Positions 25,149 to 37,500 of a DNA stretch of 64,000 nucleotides are shown in pieces; positions within the stretch are counted from its first letter, which is position 1, and the number at the start of each line of letters is the position of its first letter. The notes under the pieces were generated by a model. That model was given only the letters and a program-made list of their open reading frames with translations, was not told the origin of the DNA and did not search any database. The DNA lies in NCBI GenBank assembly GCA_016490735.1, contig JAEMWC010000054.1:310001-374000 (forward strand), written 5' to 3'. Origin of the DNA: Pachyseris speciosa. Lineage: Eukaryota > Cnidaria > Anthozoa > Scleractinia > Pachyseridae. A program made the position numbers and the translations under genes.

Positions 25149-25874
25149 TTAAAGTATACCTAACCCACAAATATTTTTCCGCTAATATAAGGCTTTGCAC
25201 CTATTCCAAATCCATTAAGCCGTTATTTCCCTGTTTCTTGTTGTCATTGAAACGTGTGACGAAAGTGACGTGGGTTTTAAATGTTGGACTAGCGCATGCG
25301 TTGTAAGCGATTCAAAATGGCGGAAGGGCACTGGCCAGCATAGGTTTGTGGCCGGGTAGCGTTTGTCCCAGAAGCCATTGCACTGCTAGTGAATGTTCAA
25401 CACTGTTTGAACTTGTTGGGACAAACACTAACACAAATCACTGCCTAACAACTGCCAACAATGTTGGGTATTGTTGGACGTTTTTGCAAAGGCCTAACGA
25501 GGATTGTGACGAAGAAAGGTAAAAGGCCCTAGCAACACTCCGAGGGTCGCACGCGAGGTAGCCATCAATCTAAATTTCGCCTGCCATATGTAAATAAGGA
25601 CGTTCTTAAATTTTCGTATTTTCCAAGAACTATAGCTGACTGAAACTGCCTCCCGGAGGTTATTGTATCATCAAGTTCATTAGAGTCTTTTAAATCTAAG
25701 TTGTCAGCTTAAGCAATAGTTATATTTTATTGTTTTATATTATTTCACGGTCGTTTACCGACCAAATGTATGTAGATGTAGATCCATTAGATTGCAGCTT
25801 CGCATAAGCTGTGCGACAAGACAACTCATAAGAAAATGCAACAATCAAGACAACAAATAACCGAAATAAATATC

Positions 25875-28661
25875 TTTATTGTATTTAGCACCAGAGTGGA
25901 ATTATATCACAGCGTAAGGCATTAGTTAATTCATCTGTTTGTCAGCTGAGGCGAAAAAAGTCACATTTTCAAACACTGCGCCAAAATTGCATTTCTTAAA
26001 AAACGACCTAAATATTGTTTCAGTATTTTACAAGATAAGAGGAGGTTGCTACAAATTTTCAAACGATGGACAGCTTCATCCAGTTAAGCGTCACGTGGAT
26101 AAATCGTTTTCCAACAGAGAATTTCTATGAAATTAAATAAAAAACATTCTCCATGATTCCATAAGTTTAACAGACAGGACATTTGAGAAAACGAGATATA
26201 CTACGAGGACACAGAACAACTTTCTTCGTTTCTATCGGTCAGCGGTTTACAGCGTACATGTATAATTCTCAACCGAACCGAGCTAGCGTCCTTTCAGGGG
26301 TTTTTTTTCCAATCATTCTGTGTTACAATAGAATCACGTTCTCTGTTGGGTAGTGATTTATCCACAAAATAGAACAACAAACGGAACATTGTAATTACAA
26401 CATAAATTTACTACACGAATGCAATGAAATTATTCCAATTCACTCTTTACACAATGGTACTTCAACAACAAAATTTAACAAACGTCTCTTACCAGACCAT
26501 CGTTACCGTTTGAAAAGAAAACGAGGTAGCCACCTTGAACTTCTATGTAGTTTGTTTCTCAATGCCAGATTTGCGACTTTGAGGGCTGAAACACAAGTGT
26601 CTATTCAAGGATCGTCTCGTTCCTCTCAAAACCAGTTGGCCACAACCTCCAACAATTAATCAGCTTACGAAACAAGTTAAAATGCTGCATTGTGGAACGT
26701 TTGATCAGTGAAAACATGCAATGCCTAAAGTGAACAACGAGGGAAGCACGTGAGAATTTTCATCCTAATGCAACAGCTTACAAGACTGCGTACATTTGAC
26801 CAAGCGTGCCTCTGCAAGCGTTGTCCAAGTTTATCAGCAATCAAGGTTAAGCTTGGCATAAGCGGGAGAGCCATATTTCTCAGTTAAAGCGCTGTCTTCA
26901 CCTAAGTGCTCTTTGTTGCAATGAAAGCTGGCATTGAGATACTTAGAGGAGAAGTGGTTAGAAGTAGTGCAACGTATAATTTATAATGACAGGACAAAAA
27001 AATGAAAATTTGAAATAGCACCGAAAGCGCTAACTCGAAGAAATACGACAGGATGTTCTCTTTCTATGAAAATACGGCATCAAGGATAAGAACATGAAAA
27101 TATAGTTCAAGCAATTATTACTTGTGACAAAAAGGCCTGGAAAGTACGCAACAGAGCTGAAAACGGCACAGGAAAAATGACAACCACTGCAATAAAACCA
27201 AAACCGATTTCAGCTTATCATTTACAAGAAAAAAATGAAATGAAACGCGACGACGAACCAATCAGAAATGGATACAACACGATTGACACCAGTGCCAAGT
27301 ATAGCGAAATCAGGTCAGTGGTGCCAAGCGCGGGAAAACCTTGATGGCACCAGCGCGAAGCGCGGGAAAAAACGCGCTAGGACAAACTTTGCAGCTGGTC
27401 AGTCACGTGGTGCAAAAACGCCATGCTGGAGGGCACACAACGCACTGGGACAAGACAAACGAAGAAAATTACCATTTTAAATGATGAAAGCTCTTTGTTT
27501 GTCTTGTCCCAGTGCGTTGCATGCCCTCCAGCATGGCGTTTTTGTACCACGTGACTGACCAGCTGCAAAGGGCCGATTTCAAAGTTAAGTCTTCTTGCAG
27601 CAGTTCGACAATCAATCAACAAAAACCGAAAATAAACACAACATTTTTCTCGACTGTCAACAGAAAAAAAAAATATATAAAAACACATTTGTACGCGTTA
27701 TCAGCTCTGTTTGTACTACGGATAGACTAATTTACAATAGATAGCTTTTTACAGCCGTGAACACGAAATCTAGCGAACGATTTTCAGTGGTGGGAAGACG
27801 CTATTTACAATGAAATTGAAGAGAAACGATTGTTAACGGACACGAAACAAGAGAATTGGCTCATACGAATCACACTATAGCTACTTACAGCTGCCAAAAT
27901 ATTCTTAAAATTTGTTTTACACGAACGACGACAATTTCAGCTGCGTCAAAAATTACATTTACAAGCGGGATGTATTGTGTTACTCTCCCAAAATTAAAAA
28001 CAAAAAAAAAACATTCGTCTTCTTAATATTTCCAAGAAAACTTTAGATTAAGCCACTTATTATGCACTAAAAAGCCACAAACGAACCTCTTAATTTGCAC
28101 CCTAATTTAAATTTTACAAAACTTTCGATACGGGAAAAGGTACGACCAATAACAAAAATAATTGTAAATCCAGTTCGAAAAACAACAGTTCTCTTATTTT
28201 GTAGTTTAGCTAGAAAAAGACGTTGCATGACAACACGGAAGGAACACGTTTCGTCACGCACTCTACTTGGAGAGTTTTAAAAACAACCTCGCGTGAGATC
28301 TCTAGGATTTAAGCTGGAGATCACAACTATCAAATGTATCAAAACTGTAACAGGATGTATTATATCCAGCGAAAAATTAAGGTGGCGCAAAATAACTCGC
28401 CGGGTCAAAAAAGAATTTTGCCCTGAGCACATTATTTTCCACACATCCTTCCCCGTCCTCCCTCCCACTCCACCCTTCCACGGGAAAAAAAGAAAGAAAA
28501 AAAAAATGTGATACGACGATTCCAGTGATTAAATTAAATATCACCCAGCTTGGAATTTAAATTTATGCTCAAATTTAAAGCTCTGTTCAATATACAAAAT
28601 ATACCTCTTTTGTACAAAAGGAAATGAAATGTATCAAAACTATGGCAAACTATTAAACACC
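25875..28661 (-). other. Probable long 3' UTR of KDM6A with AATAAA signal
   Basis: No convincing coding exon follows the KDM6A stop codon. The first good minus-strand poly(A) hexamer I find is AATAAA at 25880-25875, about 2.8 kb downstream. The interval is A+T-rich and holds a near-perfect 75-bp inverted repeat at 27387-27570. The UTR limits are inferred; an earlier non-canonical poly(A) signal is possible. Confidence 0.4.
27387..27570. repeat. Long hairpin (about 75-bp arms) in probable KDM6A 3' UTR
   Basis: The left arm 27387-27460 and right arm 27497-27570 are reverse complements with only a few mismatches (shared core CGCCATGCTGGAGGGC). They are separated by an A+T-rich spacer of about 36 bp. 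It may be a small foldback transposon. If transcribed it would form a stable double-stranded RNA stem. Confidence 0.85.
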
Positions 28662-31509
28662 CTAGACGACCATGCCGACGGGCTGCGAGGAATTCTGGGG
28701 CATCACGGGATCCAACGTGCGAGGGGATACCTGAAACAAGAGAAAGAAAAGATTGTCAACTCCATTTGGCGCCAAGTGCATAGAACGGCGACAGCTTCAG
28801 TCTTTTCAATCAAGATCAAATTTTCACAACACTTTCACCACTTCCTCCCCAAAAAAGCCGCCATAAGTGACAAAACGTATTGCTTTCTATGGTGTAAATA
28901 GGCACACGGGGTTGAAATGCAATTGATTTTTTGAAAACCAATTTAAGAATTCTTGCGAGTGCATTACGCAAACCGAACAATCAAGGCTGAGTATGCAAGT
29001 AGGCAATGCCAAACTTGCAATAAATTGCAAATTAACTCAGTTCCTATTGCGCTTTAACAATAAGCTATGGTCTTTTGACATAAGGTGACGGGACGTGAAT
29101 AAATCAACGATCACGAGGAGAAAGCTTGGGACAAGGACAAACCACAATAAACAAAAGAAACTCATTACTTTACATTATTGAAAAAAGAAACAGTCCTGAA
29201 TTCCAAACAGAAAGAAGAAAAGAAGAAAGGTCTCTTGACTTGCTAACCTATTTCAACTAAGCTTAGTTATGACAACTTCTTTAATGAAATTAATAGCGAG
29301 CTTACCACGTGCAATTTAAAATTGTTGAACACTTCAGTCAGCTCCTCAAGCGAGTACTGAAAACAATAAAAAAAAAAGGGTTACAGAGTTCAAATACGAA
29401 CGTTTATCAATCAAGGGGTGATAACTCAAATGACAAGTTATACGATAATGTCCCAAAAGCGTGGAAAACAAAAACAGAAAGCGTAGGACATTTTTACCAT
29501 CACTGATAGGACAACTGAGAATTGAGCTCTGTAAACGGATAAACGAAAAATGGAAGACAACTCTTCCATCCAAGAATACAACTGTCACATTAACCTAATT
29601 TAGCAACACAACGGGAACGTCATTTGAGGAGGGGAGAGTACGCGGAAAGGACTGGACACGACTTCCGTTGCTCACGCCGTCGCCGTTGCGCGCGCCGTCG
29701 TCATAGTCGTCACGTTTTCTCATTACCAACGGGTTATCCGAAGAAAAACTGCATCTCCGCTGAAAAAATGGTGACTTAAAGAATCAATTAAAGAAAAAAC
29801 TAACCGTTTCACGTTAATAATTAAAATCTGCTAAGCTGCACTTACTTGATTTAGGACAATAAATCCATCAAGATTGACGCTCGTCTTTCTGGCACAATCT
29901 TGGCAATATACTAAATGTTTCTTATTGTCTGTTACGAACAGAATGTTAAAAACCTCCACCTGTTGCAAAAGAATAAAACATAATTTAAAGTTGGATAAGT
30001 TCAAATAGTGAGGTTATAGACGATACTTGAGGCAGGGCTAAATTTACAACCTTGTTCTACGACAATTGTCGGTCTATAAAAATTTGGGATCTTATATTTA
30101 CAATAGGCCTATTTTATTTTTGCCATTCGTTCATTACATGAAAATACGAAAGGGATGAGCTCGTCTTGTGAGAAACCATGGGGCTTACACAATAACTTTA
30201 TGAGGCTTCTTCATTACAATGCTGTTACACAAATAGAAAAAAAAAGGTATGAAAAAGGGAGAAGGATGACGGTTGACACTATTGCGAGAATGAATATATG
30301 AAAAATCATACATTGTATAATTATTTGAACTGTTGATTGAAGAATGAATATGTGAATGAAGCAATTACTTGCATTTCTTAGAGCGCTTTTCAATTGAGTG
30401 CCGTAAAACCAAAACCAAAGCAATTACTCTGACCAATCACGACAGAAGTAAGCAGTGCAATGAGCCAATCAAAATACGAAGTAATTACATGTTGCCGACG
30501 CAAAGCGCGGGAAAATACGCGCGTGCATGTCACGATTGGTTTTGGTTTTGGTTTTGGTTTTGCTTCTCATTGGTTGAGAAAGTGGCGCGAGTTTTCCTGG
30601 CCAATCACAGAGCGAAGCAATGCAAAACCAAAGTAAAACCAGAATTACTTTCGACACTCAATTGAAAACCGCTCTAAATCGAACTTGGATTAGAGTGGTA
30701 TTCAATCGAGTGTGTGTGACAGTTGCTTTGTTTTTGCTTTACGCCGCTCAGAGATTGGTTAACAGAACGCGCGCCATTTTCTCCACCAATGAATAGCAAA
30801 ACCAAAACCAATCGTGACTTGGGCGCATTTTCCCGCGCTTGGCGCCGTTTACACGTAATTGCTTCGTGTTCTGATTGGTTCATTGCGCAGTTTGCATCAG
30901 TTGTGATTGGTCGGAGTAGTTACTTTGGTTTTGGTTTTGGTTTGACGACACTCAATTGAAATGCGCTCTACGTGCGACCAGCGTTTGTTTGCTAATTTCG
31001 TTTTTGGTGTTAAATGAAGCTTGTCCGAAAGGCCTCTGCTGTAATTCAGCAAATATGAGATGATGTTGTCAAAACCTTTCACCTCAGCTTAAAGGACCTA
31101 CGTCACGGTCTTTGGAATTTGAAAAGTTTAGCCTCATTTTTTCAAAAAGGTCATTTGCAATCCGTTTCAATCTTCTCAATCTTTCACCACCCTCGCCATA
31201 TTTGCTTTGTTGCTCATCTTCCCTAACAAATTGGTATAGTTTACTGTTTCCCATTATTTAAACGCATTTTTTTGTCTCTAGATAATATCGTGACCGAGCT
31301 CCTTTAAAATAGGAGCAAACTTTTTCTGAAGCACCATTCAGGACTATGGTATGACTGAATCATTCAAGCTGTTGCACCTCACCTCACACTGCGCGCAGTA
31401 ATGCGAGCCTTCATTGTGCTTCTTTCCATGCCACATCACCTCGATCCCAGCATGCTTCAGTTGCTCCATGGTTATCTGGCAGTACTTGATTGACCTGGCC
31501 AGCACCACT
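28662..31509 (-). CDS. KDM6A: KDM6A exons encoding the C-terminal zinc-binding domain and stop
   Basis: Four exons encode the GATA-like zinc module that packs on the JmjC domain and helps read the H3 tail. The four zinc cysteines are present as HYCAQC (about residues 1109 and 1112) and VYCQDC (about 1132 and 1135). The CARKTS motif follows, then the [15 protein letters not shown] helix typical of the UTX end. The last exon encodes 22 residues (starting VSPRTLDP) and the TAG at 28664-28662. The extreme C-terminus is not conserved with vertebrate proteins, which is normal for this family. Confidence 0.94.
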
Positions 31510-34500
31510 CTGCAATCACATTACAGTGGCAACGTTTTTAGAGGCACTAATTTTGCCAAAAAATTGTTCTTCAAGTTGAACAAAAATTCCATATTTTTGT
31601 CTTCTTACGCAATCATTGCGAGATCGCATCAATGTTTGGATCGACCGACGATTCTGCAAGACTACAACTGAAAACGAGGTCTTTTGCCTAACAGGAAAAA
31701 CCCTTTCCTTTTGCCAAGGAATGTTTAGTCAAAAGCCCCAAGATTTCGCTTGTTTTTTGGTCCCCTTTCGGTCATGCAAAAAACAATTGGTACTTGGAAC
31801 ATCGAAAGGGCGATATCAAGTAAGTTTTGTTCTTGAATAGAAACCAGACTGTAACAATGTTTGGGCAGTTTTTCTACGATACGACGGATACAAGGAAAGA
31901 AGTGCAAAGACTTTTATTCAAGTTTACTAGGTCTCAACCGACAAAGAGCACATCTTGTATCGAGGTACTTCATTATGCACATGACATCGGCTTCCCCGTG
32001 GGGTCGACCCCCGGGCCAACCAGGGAGATATGTGGGGAAATACAAGGAGATGGACGGGATTCTTTGCCCGAGGGTAGGGGAAAATCTCAACATTGTTGTA
32101 CGATCAAAGATTAGGGGGTGGGGAAATTCACAGGTTAGTACAGGATGTCAGGGAAATTTTTTGCTGCGAGACACTTCACCCAGGGGACTTTGTCTTGCAA
32201 GATTCCCCACCCCACCCCCCCCCCCCACCCCCCCCCCCCACCCCCTGGGTAAATTCCTCAAGTTTGCTTGACTGCTTTTACAATCTCCCTGGTTAGTCCA
32301 GGGGTCGACCCCACAGGGAAGCCGATGACGTGCATTGCAGGTTTCCAAAAGAGAACAAATTTAAGTGAGTCCCTTCAAAATACGTTTGTACGGAAATGAA
32401 ATCAATCGCAATGCACACCAACTGCTTACCTGATGTGTTCAAACAGCTTTCTCTCTGCAATTTTAACATTTCTTGCCAAGTTCCAGGACAGATGAATCAT
32501 AGCAACAATGGATTTCTCGCCTACAAATTAATTTATCATGAAACCATTTTAGGATATCATGGCCAGAATCGAATGAACATGCATGCAAAATTTGTGTACT
32601 GTGCGTGATTAGAAAGGAAACAGATCTAACCCTTTAAATTATGCAATTAAAAGCCTGCTGTATCATAAAATCTTTGCATATTTGCCATATTCTAAAACAA
32701 AAATCCATCCAATACAAAAAAAAAAAAAGAAAAATTGAGAAATCTCTTCATACACCAATGCAATCCCTGAACTTGCTTGCATATTTACAAAATAGCAGGG
32801 TCACTATCAATTTGCTACATCTTTGGGCTTAGGTAACAAAACTAAACTTCATTTTCAGTGGATGTTTCCTGATAAGGACATCAAAAGAAAGCTGATAGAG
32901 ATGGTCACTGAAAGTATATCCCCACCCACCCCCCCCCCCCCCCCCAAGAAAAAACAACAAGACTTAATATTTTAGTCAAAACCTCAATGTGCAATCAAAA
33001 CTACCAAATACTACACAAAAACACAATTAGAGGAGTGGGCAAGGCAGCTTACCTTGAAGTTTGTTCCATTCGTATCTTTCAATAGCAATGTTGTACATCT
33101 CTTCCGTTAGAGGACCTACATTCCATGCAATGTTATTGCACCAGCCCTACAAAATGTAACAGCACTGTCAGAAACTGGGTCTGGCAAAAGATCTTACTTA
33201 TGAAGTTATCCATCTCTCAGAAGTGGCTGAATGGATCTGAGAGCTCACAACTATTGCTTGTCACCTTGGGAGAATTAAAAAATTCTGTAACAGAATTCTT
33301 GATCTGATTATTGGTTCTCTGCACATCACTTTGGCCCAGTGAAGAGTGTGTTCAAGTACAGCTGTTCAACTACACATATTCAGACTGATACTTCCCCTGA
33401 CACACTAACCCTGCATGTGTGTCATTGGGATTTGTGCACTGGGTCTACAAAAGTAACCCTGAAGTTTGAAATAAAAATGATGACAGAGGAAGAAGAATTC
33501 ATATGATGCCTCCCACAATCTTGCAAAGAAAATAACTGCAGACTGTTTTCATTTTGATCTTAAGACATGGGTCGCCACGTTGAACGATTCAGGTGCAAAT
33601 CATTCTCTTGTTATTTTAAGTGACTTACTTAATCATTCCTGAAATCCAATAGCTTTAGTTAATTAGCAGCACCCATATTTTAATGGATTGCACTGTTTGG
33701 GTAACTACGAATTGATACACCAGACTAACATGGCTCAATCAGAAAGCCTTACCAGTGACTGCACCCAGTGAACCACACCCGGGCTCAGCCACACCATGTC
33801 CCCGGGTCTCTGGATAAACCTGTACACGGGAACACGCTCCTCGTACAGCTCCTCGAGTATTGGCCACCAAGAACCTTCCAAAAAAGAGCACAACTGATCA
33901 GCATCAAGACCTGAACCAGCCATTTAAAAAATTGTACGCCTCCTCTTCTTTCCCCTTTATAGATGGTTTACAATTTATGTCCCCTCCAAAGACATACTGT
34001 CTGGTCCGTGAAAGTCAAATTTCATAGGGGAATGTAAGGGGTTGGAAGAGAATGTACCCATCCTCCAACCATCCCCCCTCCCTCCCCTATGAGGCAGGTT
34101 AACAACCTTGATAGCTCTTTAACATCTGTTGCTCTGAGGATTGCATTCAATGATGCACAAAGGCAATGATTCGGATATTTCTAAAAATAACTTACTAGAC
34201 AAAATATTCTAATGAAATGTTACAATATTGATCACCAAGAACAGGACTAGCAACATTACCATAATGAAAAGAGCACCATTCAGTTGATGAAGTAATTATG
34301 ATGTATGGTGTATGGCTAATTACCTGTTAGGAAATTCACATTATTCCTGCCAAAAAATAAAAAACAAAAACAATACAGAAACAGAACAATCAGTCAGTAA
34401 TAGCATCTTTTGCCAATAAAAACACAGGTTATACACTGACCAAGTAAGAGATAATTACATTTTTGTCGTCCTCTTTCCTATGCCATCCTTATGCATAAGG

Positions 34501-37500
34501 TTAACATAAAATTCTTCTCTTTGTGCCTCCAAGAGGATTCTCTCCTCTTTTGAACTGGACTGGACGTAACAACCACCCCCCCCCCCCCATCCCCACCCCA
34601 CCCCACCCCCACTGCCACCATCACTAGTCAAACCATTGAATGTACCAAACATGCATGCTTACTTTTCACAGAGGTTATGAAGCACTCCCCAGTATTCTGT
34701 TGGTGTTGCAAACCACTCCGAGTCTCCTGGACCGATGTTGATGTTGATGGCATAAAAATTGTTGTTTTCCTGATGACCTATTGACAGTGATTAAAACACG
34801 GATATGAAATATCACTTTGTTTATGGTCTTCTAGCAAGAAATGCCAAGACTTGTAATTTCTAACTTAAGGTCTGCTTAATACCCAATCAGGAAGGAAGTA
34901 ATCCTTGGTTTCCAAGATCCTTATTAGATCTATCTTCCTTCTCCTTTCCTCTTCTTAATCTCTTCCTACTGAATTACCTTATGTTTTCCTCTGCCTGCCT
35001 TGACTAGCCAAGCTATATGCGAGCAGAGGAAGTTGGTATTTGTGGTTATGTATATATTTTTTATATTTTGTAACTCTTATAGACATCAATAAACATTGAC
35101 TTGAGTTGCTCAATATCTGGTCAGAATGTGCTGTCAAGTCATGATCCAAATATAAACATATTTCAAATCATGTATTCTAACACCAACATTTTGTAACTGT
35201 TGTTTTTTTGCCTTAGTAAGAACACTGTTTTCAAAAGCACAGCACCACTAGACATACCACATTCTTTCCCTGGATGGGGCACTATTCAATCCCAGAGTTA
35301 CTGAAGCATTTGGCACCCTAAAATGCAGAGAGCCAACCTTGCCTATAACAGAAAATCCTTTGGATACCCTCCTAAACGTTTTTCAAACTCTTTAGCAACC
35401 CTCTCGAAACCATTTGGAAACCCTTACAAAAACATTTTTGGCTAGAACCTTACAACTGATAAACCATGTTTTTTGCCTTACAGTGTATCTGACAACTGGA
35501 TTTAACTACCTGGTGTCCGGCACCCCGGTATCTTCATGTACAACTGCACAGAATTCATCCCAAGAATAGTATGACCAACATGGCTCAACATGTTGCCAGG
35601 CGTCACAACCTGAAGGGTGACACAAAAGCAACAGTCAGGTTACTGACACAAATAATGCCTTGGACAAAACTATCATTAAATCATTCATCCACTATGCCAT
35701 AAGTTATCTTAACAAGTAATTTTGTTGAGGATGCATACCCAAATCAATCATCAAGCCAAAGCTTTTAACCCTTTCACTGCCAAGAGGTCTCCCTCTGACG
35801 AGTAAAATCGTCTGGCATTAGACAGAGTGAAATCTATAAAGTCACCCTTGGCAGTGAAAGGGTTAACAAGAACCAGTGCCAAAATACCAACCATCCCTCC
35901 ATTTGGTATTCTGCTACAGATTACATTTATTCAACATTCCACATGCAATTGAGTTACTGTACATTGATGTGAAAAAAAAATCACCCCAAATAATTAAATT
36001 GTACTTCAAATATTATTGAAAGCCTCCCATACACAGAAGTTGAAAGTGAACAGTGAATACAATAATCATTTTTTGTTCAAGAACTGGGAGACCCATACAC
36101 ATACTTCTGTTATCGAAAGTATAAATAAGATTTTCTTACCTTTGAAAATGGTGGAAGTTTAGTGAGCTCTTGAAGTTGTCCTTTCCATCTGTGTGGCAAT
36201 AAACAGTGAATATTAACTTACAGAACAGTAATTTGCAATAAAATTAAATTTAAACTTCACTTCACTTTATTTTTGCATTTACATTTTCAAATTACAATAT
36301 TAGCATAGAAAAGAAGGAAGGAATACATATATAACAATTAAAGGTGACAGTGGTACATATAGTTTGTGCATGGAGGATAATAGAACTGCAAGAAGGTTAT
36401 TGAGTTCGCCTCCATCTCGTTTGATTTAATGAGTGAAAAAAAAAACTTGGGAGTAGAGGGATGGATTACTAAAGGAAAGAGCTAGAAGAACTGTGGAAAC
36501 TTACATTTGATATACCGTATTTTCCCGTGTATAAGTCGACCCTGTGTATAAGTCGACCCTACTTTTTGAGATCAAAAGTTGAGATTTTTACTAATTTATG
36601 GTGTATAAACTGAGTTCAAAATCCATGGAGAAAAAAGGAGAAAAAAGTCGCATCGATCGAGTGACACACTTCAGCGAGAGTATCGTTGAAAACCTCCAAA
36701 ATTCAATGCCATACCTCCAATGTAAAGGTATTTTAACGAACCTTGTAACTTATAGGAAATGTTTGGAACCTTTTTATGCCAAAAAAAAAAAACTAAAAAC
36801 ACTCCAAAAACACAAAAGAACGAAGTTGTAAACAACGCGCCATCTTCCATGACGTGGTAACCTGGTAATGAACGACCGACCATGGTGAGAGGTTACCAAG
36901 CTAGCAACGTGCCTTGAGTCATGCTCGATTATTCTTGATAGCACAAGCAGAAACAGGGTGGTTTTGCTCAAGTTTATTGAAGAATTTCTTCCACAAATAA
37001 CTTCACAATGTAGACCCAATTAAATCACAGAGAATGTGGCAACTTCTGTGGAAAAGACAAGCTTAAAGTAGGGTATGTGAAACAACAAACAGGCTAAGTG
37101 TGATGTCAATGAAGACCGAATGTAGGGCGCGTGTGATCATAGACAAATCATGGAACAACCAATTTCCTAACATTTTCTTTATTCAATACTGCACCACTTG
37201 CCATTAAATATTCTTCTTTAAACTACTTGTGTAGTTTCCCTTTTTTTCTTCGCTTTGGAGTCTATTGTTATGCCAATGAGTCTATTGTTTTGCCACTCGC
37301 TGAATGACCATTGAATTTTGACCCGTGTATAAGTCGAGGTCGACTTTTTGGAGTGATTTTCAAGACTTAGTTAGAAGGTCGACTTATACACGGGAAAATA
37401 TGGTAAATATAATCTAAATATAATCTAATCAAACAGAAAGTAATAAGTCAAGCATTTTCAGTTGGCAGTGCATTGCCCTGTTGGGCTATTTGTTTCAGTT

